In this document: piece after piece, positions 1 to 7,446 of the stretch
Layout: every line of letters starts with the position of its first letter
How positions within the stretch are numbered: the stretch's first letter is position 1
Source: Anaerotignum neopropionicum
GTDB lineage: Bacteria; Bacillota; Clostridia; Lachnospirales; Anaerotignaceae
Length of the DNA: 64,000 nt
Direction: 5' to 3'
Assembly: GCF_001571775.1 (NCBI RefSeq)
Contig: NZ_LRVM01000009.1
Location: 36,170 to 100,169 of the forward strand
Notes under the pieces: generated by a model
The model's input: the letters and a program-made list of their open reading frames with translations, nothing else
The model's database searches: none
Told to the model about the DNA's origin: nothing
Program-made: the position numbers and the translations under genes

Positions 1-1
1 T

Positions 2-832
2 CTAGAATACCCTGCCATGAGCAATACAGAAAACAAAATTGCCATAAAAAATCATAGTCTAGAGTTTAAAAATGTATCATTTTCATATGCAGGTAGCGAT
101 AAGCCTGCTGTGGAAAAAATCAGTTTTAAATTAAATGAAGGAGAAACGATAGCCCTTGTGGGAGCTTCTGGGGGTGGAAAAACCACGATTGCTAGGCTGG
201 CGGCAAGATTCTGGGATGTTGATGACGGGGAGGTATTGGTTGGTGGTGTAAACGTCAAGGAAATCCCGAAAAAAGAACTGATGAACAGTATTTCCTTAGT
301 ATTCCAAAATACTAAGCTATTTAAAGATTCTTTAAAAGAAAACATTATATTTGGAAAAGAAAATGTTACAAAAGAAGAACTTGAAAAAGCCATTGATTTT
401 TCACAGTCAAGAGAGATTATTGAAAATTTTTCAACTGGACTTGATACAATCATAGGTTCTAAAGGTACCTATCTTTCTGGTGGGGAACAGCAAAGAATAG
501 CCATAGCAAGAGCTATTGTAAAAAATGCTCCTATAGTATTGCTTGATGAAGCCACTGCCTTTGCCGATCCAGAGAATGAGCATTTAATTCAAAAAGCTTT
601 GAAGGAGCTTAGTCGAGGGAAAACCACTCTCATGATTGCACATCGTCTTACAACTGTGCAAAACGTGGATCGAATTTTGGTTATTCAAGAAGGGAAGATT
701 GTGGAACAGGGAAGTCACAAAGAATTGCTTAAGCAGGGAGGCATTTACAAAGCAATGTGGGAGGAATACCAAAAATCTGTAGATTGGAAAATAAAGGACA
801 ACGATGCAGTGATAGGAGGTCAATATGCTTAA
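2..832 (+). CDS. ABC exporter subunit, C-terminal nucleotide-binding part (5' cut by window edge)
   Basis: The reading frame is open to the left window edge, so only the C-terminal ATPase part of a half-transporter is seen. An internal ATG at 17 is probably not the true start, because five codons upstream stay in frame and no ribosome binding site is visible. Visible motifs are Walker A GASGGGKTT, signature LSGGEQQR, Walker B IVLLDEATAF and the switch histidine in IAHRL. The next gene starts 8 bases inside this one and encodes a full membrane-plus-ATPase half, so the two very likely form a heterodimeric exporter. The glutamate after Walker B is present, so this site looks catalytic. Substrate unknown. 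Confidence 0.93.
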   Translation, partial: LEYPAMSNTENKIAIKNHSLEFKNVSFSYAGSDKPAVEKISFKLNEGETIALVGASGGGKTTIARLAARFWDVDDGEVLVGGVNVKEIPKKELMNSISLVFQNTKLFKDSLKENIIFGKENVTKEELEKAIDFSQSREIIENFSTGLDTIIGSKGTYLSGGEQQRIAIARAIVKNAPIVLLDEATAFADPENEHLIQKALKELSRGKTTLMIAHRLTTVQNVDRILVIQEGKIVEQGSHKELLKQGGIYKAMWEEYQKSVDWKIKDNDAVIGGQYA

Positions 833-2558
833 GTATTTTCAAAATAAATATGCTTTATCGGAAAAAGGAGCAAAGGATCTTTTCCATGCTATCATTTGGA
901 CAATAATTATGGATATCAGCTTTATGGCTCCAGTTATTTTAGGCTTTAAATTTTTGGATGAATACATGGGTGAGCTATTGAATTCCTCCAGTGCCACACA
1001 AAGGACCATTTCATATTATGCAGTTATGTCTTTGGCTTTCTTCGTAGTCATGTTGGTTATTGGTTTATTTCAATATAATTCGGCTTATACGAAGATTTAT
1101 GAAGAAAGTGCCAAAAGAAGGATTAGCTTGGCAGAAACGCTGCGAAGGCTGCCATTGGCTTTTTTCGGGAAAAAAGATATCGCCGATTTAAGCGCAACCA
1201 TCATGGATGATGCGACCCAGATCGAGATGCTCTTTTCCCATTCGGTACCTCAGATTTATGCTGCAGCAGTAACTGTATTCATTATGGGTGTGATGATGTT
1301 CTTTTATAACTGGCAGTTGTCTATTGCGGTTTTCTGGGTAGTCCCTGTTGCAGCATTTATCTTTATTTTAACTAAATCACTTCAAAAAAATATGCATGCT
1401 AAGCTATATGATATAAAAAGGGATATTTCAGAAAAAATCCAAGAAGGGCTTGACTCAGCTCATGAAATAAAAGCCTATAACAGAGAGGAGTCTTTTTCAA
1501 ATGCATTAAATACGCAACTCGATACGCTGGAAAAGTTTATGATTAAAGGGGAGCTTTTAATCGGCGCATTTATTAATCTGTCCTATGTCTTTTTAAAGCT
1601 TGGGCTGCCCAGCGTAATCCTGTACGGTGCGTATCTTTTGACACAAGGGGAAATCGGGATATTTACATATTTGGTATTTCTTATTGTAACTGCTCGCATT
1701 TACAATCCAATCATGGAGGCAATGGAAAATTTTGCACTGCTCTTATTTTTAAATGTGCGGATTAATCGCATGAAAGAAATGGATAAAATGCCAAGACAGG
1801 ATGGAAGAGATAAATTTAATCCAAAGAATTACGATATAGAATTTAAAAATGTTGATTTTTCCTATCAGGATGGTAAGCAAATTTTAAATAACGTCAGCTT
1901 TACAGCAAGGCAAGGGGATGTAACAGCACTTGTAGGGCCTTCAGGTGGAGGAAAGAGCACAATAGCAAAATTAGCTGCAAGATTTTGGGATATTGATAAG
2001 GGCGCAATAACCCTAGGCGGAGAGGAAATCTCACAGATTGATCCGGAGACACTTCTGCAGTATTATTCTATAGTATTTCAAGATGTCACTTTGTTTAATT
2101 CAAGCATTCAAGATAATATCCGTCTGGGAAAGAAGGACGCCACTGATGAGGAAGTCATTCGGGCAGCAAAGCTTGCCCAATGCCACGAATTTGTCAACAA
2201 GCTACCCCAGGGATATGAAACTTTAATTGGCGAAAATGGAGAAAAATTATCTGGTGGCGAAAGACAGCGCATCTCTATTGCAAGGGCTATTCTAAAGGAT
2301 GCACCTATTATTCTTCTCGATGAGGCAACTGCATCCCTTGATGCGGAAAATGAAAGCAAAATACAAAGTGCTCTTGGTGAACTTGTAAGGAATAAGACAG
2401 TGGTGATTATTGCCCATCGCATGAGGACCGTGTTAGGTGCAGATAAGATTGTGGTGATTAAAGATGGTGTTATTGCGGAAATCGGCACACCTTTAGAGTT
2501 AAAGGAAAAGCAAGGGCTATTTTCAACCATGTTAAAAACACAATATCAAAATAGCTAG
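825..2558 (+). CDS. ABC exporter, fused membrane and ATPase domains
   Basis: 577 residues, the usual length of a type I ABC exporter half. The N-terminal ~310 residues hold about six membrane segments (ABC_membrane type). The C-terminal ~240 residues are the ATPase with GPSGGGKST, LSGGERQR, IILLDEATAS and IAHRM. It overlaps the preceding ATPase gene by 8 bases and is followed closely by a methyltransferase gene, so all three are probably one operon. Pairs of this kind export peptides, lipids, drugs or siderophores; the sequence does not choose between them. Confidence 0.95.
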   Translation: MLKYFQNKYALSEKGAKDLFHAIIWTIIMDISFMAPVILGFKFLDEYMGELLNSSSATQRTISYYAVMSLAFFVVMLVIGLFQYNSAYTKIYEESAKRRISLAETLRRLPLAFFGKKDIADLSATIMDDATQIEMLFSHSVPQIYAAAVTVFIMGVMMFFYNWQLSIAVFWVVPVAAFIFILTKSLQKNMHAKLYDIKRDISEKIQEGLDSAHEIKAYNREESFSNALNTQLDTLEKFMIKGELLIGAFINLSYVFLKLGLPSVILYGAYLLTQGEIGIFTYLVFLIVTARIYNPIMEAMENFALLLFLNVRINRMKEMDKMPRQDGRDKFNPKNYDIEFKNVDFSYQDGKQILNNVSFTARQGDVTALVGPSGGGKSTIAKLAARFWDIDKGAITLGGEEISQIDPETLLQYYSIVFQDVTLFNSSIQDNIRLGKKDATDEEVIRAAKLAQCHEFVNKLPQGYETLIGENGEKLSGGERQRISIARAILKDAPIILLDEATASLDAENESKIQSALGELVRNKTVVIIAHRMRTVLGADKIVVIKDGVIAEIGTPLELKEKQGLFSTMLKTQYQNS

Positions 2559-2593
2559 TTTTGTGGGTAGAGCAGAATAGATGGGGTATAGGT

Positions 2594-3232
2594 ATGGCAA
2601 GAAAAGAAGAATCTGTTTGGAATAGGCTTTCATCTGTGTATGACTTTTTCATGAAAAAGGACGAAGCAACTTATAAGGAAATCATTCAGCGGACGACACA
2701 GCTTTTGAAGCCGAAGGAGCATGTTCTGGAGATTGCTACTGGAACGGGTATCATTGCTCTTGGTTTATGTGAACATATTCTGAATATAGAGGCTATCGAT
2801 TTTTCTACTGATATGATAGCAGTAGCGAGGAAAAAGGCTGCTCAGATGGGAGCGAACTCTCTAAAATTTGATGTGCAGGATGCATGCAAACTTACATATG
2901 ATTCAGGTAGCTTTGATGCGGTTATGATTGCAAATGCGTTGCATGTTATGCCTAATCCAGATATGGTATTAATGGAAATCAAAAGGGTTCTAACACCAGA
3001 GGGAAGATTAATTGCACCAACTTTCGTTCATGCAGAAAGCTTAAAGGCAGAGGCTTTATCAAGGCTGATGAGGATCACGGGTTTTCGTGCCTATCATAAA
3101 TGGACTGAACAGAGCTACCATAAATTTTTAAATGAGAATTCTTTTGAAATTGTAGAATCTAGAATTTTTCAAGCCTCCTTCCCTCTGAATTATGTTGTAG
3201 CAAAACCTATAAAAACAGATATTTTAGGATAA
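2594..3232 (+). CDS. Class I SAM-dependent methyltransferase
   Basis: The ATG at 2594 (MARKEESVWNR) is preceded by a GGGGT run at about the right distance. A longer frame from a TTG at 2561 is possible but has no ribosome binding site. The 212-residue protein has SAM motif I (VLEIATGTGIIAL), an acidic end to strand 2 (EAIDFS) and the later post-motifs (FDAVMIANALHVM) of the UbiE/Methyltransf_11 group. It lies about 35 bases after the ABC exporter, so it may modify the exported compound or act in its resistance; that is inference. A strong terminator follows. Confidence 0.88.
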   Translation: MARKEESVWNRLSSVYDFFMKKDEATYKEIIQRTTQLLKPKEHVLEIATGTGIIALGLCEHILNIEAIDFSTDMIAVARKKAAQMGANSLKFDVQDACKLTYDSGSFDAVMIANALHVMPNPDMVLMEIKRVLTPEGRLIAPTFVHAESLKAEALSRLMRITGFRAYHKWTEQSYHKFLNENSFEIVESRIFQASFPLNYVVAKPIKTDILG

Positions 3233-3241
3233 TCATTTAGG

Positions 3242-3275
3242 CTGGCAGGTGCATATTAATCTGTCAGTTTTTTTT
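3242..3275 (+). terminator. Rho-independent terminator of the ABC exporter operon
   Basis: Seven-pair stem CTGGCAG / CTGTCAG (one G-U pair) followed by eight T residues, starting ten bases after the methyltransferase stop codon. Confidence 0.85.
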
Positions 3276-3358
3276 GTTTGTGCTTTAGATATTTGATATG
3301 TCAAAGGAAGACTGCAAGAAGTGACGTAAAAATAAAACAAATTATTAAATAAAATTAT

Positions 3359-3482
3359 TTATTTTTGAAGTAAATCAATAAGATCTTTTTCGTTTAAAAT
3401 ATAAATCCTATTATTATTTATTTCAATTATATTGTCAGTACAAAGCTTTTTAAGTTCTCTGCATACGAAGTCGTAATCGGGT
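3359..3482 (-). pseudogene. Crp/Fnr-family regulator, C-terminal relic
   Basis: The minus strand reads DYDFVCRELKKL, then EINNNRIYILNEKDL, and ends in a stop at 3359-3361. This is the typical tail of Crp/Fnr regulators: the recognition-helix end with RELKKL, then the beta wing and a short terminal helix. Nothing of the cyclic-nucleotide-binding domain or the rest of the helix-turn-helix is left, because the frame meets a stop at 3483-3485. The relic abuts, tail to head, a relic of a DtxR-type regulator on the other strand, so a deletion or recombination joined two unrelated genes near 3475. Confidence 0.6.
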
Positions 3483-3615
3483 TATTCAAGGATTTTTAAC
3501 TGAAGTCCTTGGTGTAGACAAGCAAGTATCCGAAAAAGATGCCTGCGAGATAGAGCATTTAATTAGTTGCCAAACCTTAGAAAAGCTTGAAGGATATTTG
3601 CTTGGAGAAAAGTGA
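3472..3615 (+). pseudogene. DtxR/MntR-family metalloregulator, C-terminal relic
   Basis: The plus strand reads RNRVIQGFLTEVLGVDKQ, then acidic residues and CEIEHLISCQTLEKLEGYL before a TGA at 3613. This matches the end of the metal-binding dimerisation domain of DtxR/MntR proteins (usual form RHRLLE-FLTEVLG, then EA-ELEH-IS--LEKL). The helix-turn-helix half is missing and a stop lies at 3451-3453. It is not functional. It suggests that a metal-responsive regulator once lay here, a few kb from the metal-chelate import operon. Confidence 0.65.
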
Positions 3616-3896
3616 TTTAGTAAAAGATAAAATATATGTGTGGCATCGGCTGCCATTCGCTCATTGCTACTTATGATGTCCTTTGCGCTGATATAATATA
3701 GTTATTTATTCATGAAAAAATGTGAGAAATATTGATTTATCTAATTAGATACCATGGACTGATTATTTTCAACTTTTGGTGATAAACTTGTTCTGCTTGA
3801 ATGCAGATCTTCTGTATGAAGGAATAAATGATAAGATTTATTAATAAGCTCAAAAAATGCAAAGATACCTTGACAATAGGAATGAAGAATGGTAAG
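3616..3896. other. Intergenic stretch without recognisable gene
   Basis: AT-rich sequence between the regulator relics and the TetR operator. A TTGACA at 3870-3875 could be the -35 of the tetR-type gene, with a weak -10 near 3893. I see no coding sequence. Confidence 0.4.
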
Positions 3897-3930
3897 CTTT
3901 CACTACCGACTATATAGTCGGTAGTGAAAG
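3897..3930. promoter_or_regulatory. Perfect 34-bp palindrome, TetR-type operator
   Basis: CTTTCACTACCGACTAT is followed directly by its exact reverse complement. The palindrome ends 12 bases before the start of the TetR-family gene, and its end contributes to the GAAAGGGGG ribosome binding site. Position and symmetry suggest autoregulation of the TetR protein and control of the MATE pump behind it. Confidence 0.8.
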
Positions 3931-3942
3931 GGGGTATATTAA

Positions 3943-4530
3943 ATGACAAGGGTGAGACTAGAGAAAGAAGAGAGAAAAAAGCAAATTAAAGAAGTGGCTT
4001 TAAAGCTCTTTATTGAAAAAGGACTGGTCAAAACCACAATGGACGATATTATAGAAAAAATGGGAATATCCAAAGGAGGAGTGTATTACCACTATAAAAA
4101 TAAGGAGGAGATTTTTTCCGAATTGATTAAAGATTCGATGACATATAGAAAAAAGCTAGTTGTCGAATATGTTAGTAACAATAAAGGCATGAGTCGAGAA
4201 GAATTAATTATGAATATGCTTTTAGATAAAATATTAGATACAAATCCATATAAAACAATATACGCGATTTTTTTAACGGAATTACGCTCAAACAAGGAGT
4301 TAACTGAATTATATAATAGGATCTATAATGAATCCAAAGAAGAATTTATTCAGTTTTGCATCAATGAAAATTTACCAGAGTATATACCTCTTACCAATGC
4401 GGCGTGTGATTTTTTTATGAACTCCTTGATAGTGGGGAGCAATATACTTGGAAATAATGATGAAGCAGAGGTAAGAGACATGTTAAAGGTAATGCTTTTA
4501 GCCTATCTGAAGCATATGTCGATATTATAA
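3943..4530 (+). CDS. TetR/AcrR-family repressor
   Basis: 195 residues. The N-terminal helix-turn-helix is clear (FIEKGLVKTTMDDI, then MGISKGGVYYHYKNKEEIF, residues ~22-60), followed by an all-helical ligand domain without an assignable ligand. The ATG at 3943 follows GAAAGGGGG. It sits directly downstream of a perfect 34-bp palindrome and 17 bases upstream of a MATE pump gene, so it most likely represses itself and the pump until a pump substrate binds. Confidence 0.93.
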   Translation: MTRVRLEKEERKKQIKEVALKLFIEKGLVKTTMDDIIEKMGISKGGVYYHYKNKEEIFSELIKDSMTYRKKLVVEYVSNNKGMSREELIMNMLLDKILDTNPYKTIYAIFLTELRSNKELTELYNRIYNESKEEFIQFCINENLPEYIPLTNAACDFFMNSLIVGSNILGNNDEAEVRDMLKVMLLAYLKHMSIL

Positions 4531-4547
4531 AAGGGGGGACAAAAAGA

Positions 4548-5897
4548 ATGAATAAAGAAAAAGAAATGATATTAAATGATAATCTATGGAAGGTTTGCTA
4601 CAGATTATCATTACCAGCAATTATAGCAATGGTTTTATTTGGGCTTAATGTCATATTTGACGGTATTTTTGTTGGAAGATTAGTAGGAGAAACTGCTTTA
4701 GCAGGAATATCTGTTGTATATCCCCTAACACAAATATCCTTGGGATTAGGTTCTTTGGTGGGAGTTGGTGCAGGTTCATATCTAAGTATTTTAATTGGTG
4801 AAAATAATAAAAAGATTCAAAATAGGTTAATTGGAAATGTAAACCTTCTGATTCTTATTCTTACGATTATAATGATGATTTTTGGCTTTGTTTTTTTGAA
4901 ACCTCTCTTAAATGTTATGGGTGCAACCGGAGAGGAATATGTTTTTGCTAGTAATTACTTTAAAATCACTTTGTTTGGAAGTGTATTCTGGATTGCTGGG
5001 ATTGGTTACAATATGATTGTCAGAGCCGAGGGAAGAATGAAAACCGCTGCAATTATGATGGGTATCGGACTTCTTATTAATATCATAGCAAATTATTTAT
5101 TTATGGTAATCTTTGACTTTGGCGTGGAAGGAGCTGCATGGGGAACTAATATTGGCATGTTTGTTTATGTGCTATTATTTACTATTTACAGTGTTCGCGG
5201 CAAGGCAAGCTTTGACGTGAATTTTTTCAGAATTTATTTTGATAAGGATATCATAAAGGAAATCATATCCCTTGGAATGCCTTCTTTTATTATGACAATT
5301 ATGACGGTTATCCAGGGAATTATTATTATGAAAGCTTTAAAAACATATGGAACAACTGCAGACCTGGCGTTTTATGGCGTGGTATTTCGACTCTATAATT
5401 TGTTTTTAACACCAATTTACGGTCTGATGAGAGCATTACAGCCCGCAGTGGGGGTTAATTTTGGAGCAAAGCAATATGACAGAACTATTCGTGCATTTAA
5501 GATTTTTTCCTTTGCGGCACTCATTGTAATGCTTCCATTATGGCTGACATCAATGGTGTTTTCAGAAAATGTATTACAAATAATGTTGCCGTTTTCTACA
5601 TTTAGTGGGGACCAAATATTGAATTTCAGAGTATTCATATCCATAGCACCATTGCTTTCAGTCGTACTTACTGCCATGACATTTTGGCCTGCAATCAAAA
5701 AGCCAAAACCAGCTATGTTAATCGGTATAGGAAGACAATTGTTTTTATACATACCGCTCATGATCATTCTTCCTATGTTCTTTGGAATAAGTTCCGTCTA
5801 TATAGGATCATTCGTAATAGATTTTGTTCTAACATTTATCATAATATTAATGTTGAAAAAAGAATTTGGTCTATTAAGAAAAATGAATCGTACATAA
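4548..5897 (+). CDS. MATE-family multidrug/cation efflux protein
   Basis: 449 residues with about twelve hydrophobic segments and the two-half pattern of MATE proteins (N-half SLPAIIAMVLFGLNVIFDG, C-half around LGMPSFIMTIMTVIQG). This is the normal MATE length. MATE pumps exchange Na+ or H+ for drugs or cations across the cytoplasmic membrane. A strong AAGGGGGGAC site precedes the ATG. It is co-transcribed with the TetR repressor. The last part of the gene has overlapping small frames with no sign of being real. Confidence 0.93.
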   Translation: MNKEKEMILNDNLWKVCYRLSLPAIIAMVLFGLNVIFDGIFVGRLVGETALAGISVVYPLTQISLGLGSLVGVGAGSYLSILIGENNKKIQNRLIGNVNLLILILTIIMMIFGFVFLKPLLNVMGATGEEYVFASNYFKITLFGSVFWIAGIGYNMIVRAEGRMKTAAIMMGIGLLINIIANYLFMVIFDFGVEGAAWGTNIGMFVYVLLFTIYSVRGKASFDVNFFRIYFDKDIIKEIISLGMPSFIMTIMTVIQGIIIMKALKTYGTTADLAFYGVVFRLYNLFLTPIYGLMRALQPAVGVNFGAKQYDRTIRAFKIFSFAALIVMLPLWLTSMVFSENVLQIMLPFSTFSGDQILNFRVFISIAPLLSVVLTAMTFWPAIKKPKPAMLIGIGRQLFLYIPLMIILPMFFGISSVYIGSFVIDFVLTFIIILMLKKEFGLLRKMNRT

Positions 5898-6061
5898 AAA
5901 AACATATCGTGAAGAGCTGTTGCAAAAAAATGAATGAATGTTTATTTATGGAGTAATAGTTTTTTGTACGAATACAGATGAATGTAAATGGATAAAAATG
6001 TAATGAATGGATAAGGAACAATATGAAAAATAGTGAAAGAAAAAATTTTTTTGACTATAAA

Positions 6062-6080
6062 TTAGGATAGGCTAACTGTT
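6062..6080. promoter_or_regulatory. Possible DtxR/IdeR-type iron box
   Basis: TTAGGATAGGCTAACTGTT agrees at 14 of 19 positions with the classical DtxR consensus (TTAGGTTAG, S, CTAACCTAA), by eye. The left half-site is good and the right is weak. No gene starts directly behind it on either strand, so it may be a chance match or the remains of a lost promoter. Confidence 0.25.
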
Positions 6081-6112
6081 GGTAATTTTGATAGTGCAAA
6101 TACACAGAATAA

Positions 6113-6199
6113 AGCCAGTAGAACAAGGAAATTCTTGTTCTGCTGGCTTATGCCATTTTTTCAAATTTGTGTCTTGAAATGCTGATCGACGTAGCAGCA
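6113..6199. repeat. Direct repeat copy 1 (with hairpin)
   Basis: Starts with AGCCAGTAGAACAAG, its inverted partner CTTGTTCTGCTGGCT, then a T-rich stretch and GCTGATCGACGTAGCAGC. A second copy in the same orientation lies at 14978-15065 and agrees at roughly four of five bases by eye. The pair brackets the AraC/importer/nitrogenase-like block. Read on the minus strand, both copies give an LLRRSA peptide followed by the hairpin, so they may be 3' ends of a decayed gene family. Confidence 0.7.
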
Positions 6200-6433
6200 C
6201 ATTCCATAGGCAGTTCAAAGTTCCCCCCAAGGAGTTTAGGATATTCTTCTGAACAAGTGTGATATTTAGTGATATAACAAACAATACTTGACAAGGATAT
6301 GGAGTGTGATATAAATTAAGCGACAATAATTGAAGTGGCGATAAGAGTATGAAATAGAGGGTTTTGTTTTAGCGGCTAGTATGGGTGGAACGAAGTACAG
6401 ACACGCTTCATGCTCTGTCGATTATGCTAATCT

Positions 6434-6483
6434 TTGCAAAATACTGTAGGAAATGTTATGATATTGAGTTAGATAATACTAAC
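6434..6483 (+). promoter_or_regulatory. AraC gene promoter with GTTAG-N6-CTAAC dyad at the start site
   Basis: TTGCAA (6434-6439), 17-base spacer, TATGAT (6457-6462). Just downstream, across the expected transcription start, is the dyad GTTAGATAATACTAAC (6468-6483). Nearly the same 16 bases recur at 7399-7414 upstream of the lipoprotein gene. The position over the start site suits a repressing operator. Confidence 0.6.
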
Positions 6484-6521
6484 TACAAACTCTAAACTAC
6501 ATGAAGAAAGGTGTCTTTATA

Positions 6522-7343
6522 ATGGACTTTGCATTGAACCAACTTGTTGAGTGTTTTACAACATCATCTTTCCACGTCCAAGGAGTATACCGTTATAAAG
6601 TTGTTGCCGGAAAACAAGGAAGGCAAAGCTCAGCTCCATTTCCAGGATTTATTTTCCCTATAGGCGGTAAAGCTCAGTTTGATTTTAACGGAACCTCCTA
6701 TCTAACAGATGTTCAAAAAGTAATCCACGGCGGCGCAGAAATGAAATTGGATAAAAAAGTGATAGGAAGTACAGAACTGCAATACATATCTGTATTATAT
6801 GACATAAAGCAGAAATCTACAGATGCTATTTTTCTGCCTGACGTACATTTTGAGCTAGAGAGCGGGCAGAGTCCGCGATTGAAGGGCTTGATAAATCGAT
6901 TGTGGAAGGTTTCTCATATGCCGGGTGCTATATCGGCATTTCAGAAAGAAACACTATTTCGTTGTATCCTAGAAGAAATGTTTGTTTGTGCCGAAAATCA
7001 AGCAGTCAGCGGAGATAATAGTGTGTTTTCAAAAATAAGCTGCTATATACAGGACAATTATGCCGATGAAATGCCGATAAGTGAATTGGCTGAGCTATAT
7101 GAAATGAATACGAATCAATTATATTATTTATTTTACAAATACGCCGGTATGGGGCCAGGTGATTATTTGATTGCATACCGACTCAACAGAGCCAAAGAGC
7201 TTTTGCTTACAACTGATTCTGCGATACATCAAATATCAAATGAAGTGGGATATGTGGATCCCTTGTATTTTAGCAGAATTTTTAAAAAACATTTTGGATT
7301 TCCACCCAGTGAGATGAGAAAGAAATTCAGGAATAATCCATAA
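6522..7343 (+). CDS. AraC-family transcriptional regulator
   Basis: 273 residues from the ATG at 6522 (MDFALNQLVECF), which has GAAAGGTG about ten bases upstream. An in-frame ATG at 6501 lacks a binding site. The C-terminal ~100 residues are the double helix-turn-helix of AraC proteins (ELAELYEMNTNQLYYLF, then ISNEVGYVDPLYFSRIFKKH and the FPPSEMRK ending). The N-terminal ~160 residues should be the sensor domain. AraC regulators beside siderophore importers commonly sense the iron-chelate; here it precedes the importer and nitrogenase-like genes in the same direction and is the likely controller. Confidence 0.92.
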   Translation: MDFALNQLVECFTTSSFHVQGVYRYKVVAGKQGRQSSAPFPGFIFPIGGKAQFDFNGTSYLTDVQKVIHGGAEMKLDKKVIGSTELQYISVLYDIKQKSTDAIFLPDVHFELESGQSPRLKGLINRLWKVSHMPGAISAFQKETLFRCILEEMFVCAENQAVSGDNSVFSKISCYIQDNYADEMPISELAELYEMNTNQLYYLFYKYAGMGPGDYLIAYRLNRAKELLLTTDSAIHQISNEVGYVDPLYFSRIFKKHFGFPPSEMRKKFRNNP

Positions 7344-7386
7344 TATTTTCAAGATAAGCCTATTCCTTAATAATATTGTATTTGCT

Positions 7387-7426
7387 AAAATTGTGTTGGT
7401 TAGATAAAGCTAACCAACACAATTTT
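7387..7426 (+). promoter_or_regulatory. 17-bp perfect hairpin with embedded operator dyad and T tract
   Basis: Arms AAAATTGTGTTGGTTAG and its exact complement, loop ATAAAG, followed by a T run to 7428. As RNA it would be a strong terminator for the AraC gene. As DNA its centre is GTTAGATAAAGCTAAC, matching 14 of 16 positions of the dyad at the AraC promoter. A TAAAAT at 7386-7391 could be the -10 for the lipoprotein gene. The element may thus serve as terminator and operator. Confidence 0.7.
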
Positions 7427-7446
7427 TTATTTAGGAGGGAAACAAT

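Larger units (their letters stand above)
5898..6433. other. Long intergenic region with repeat and possible metal-box sequence
   Basis: No credible gene. It contains a DtxR-box-like sequence (6062-6080), the first copy of an ~88-bp repeat with a hairpin (6113-6199), and AT-rich sequence up to the AraC promoter. A minus-strand frame across the repeat reads LLRRSAFQDTNLKKW just before the hairpin, which could be the tail of a decayed gene. Confidence 0.5.

Noticed and set aside
6113..6199. Repeat copy 1 as an ordinary terminator of the MATE gene
   Set aside because: It lies over 200 bases behind the stop, and similarity with copy 2 extends far beyond the hairpin, so it is more than a terminator.
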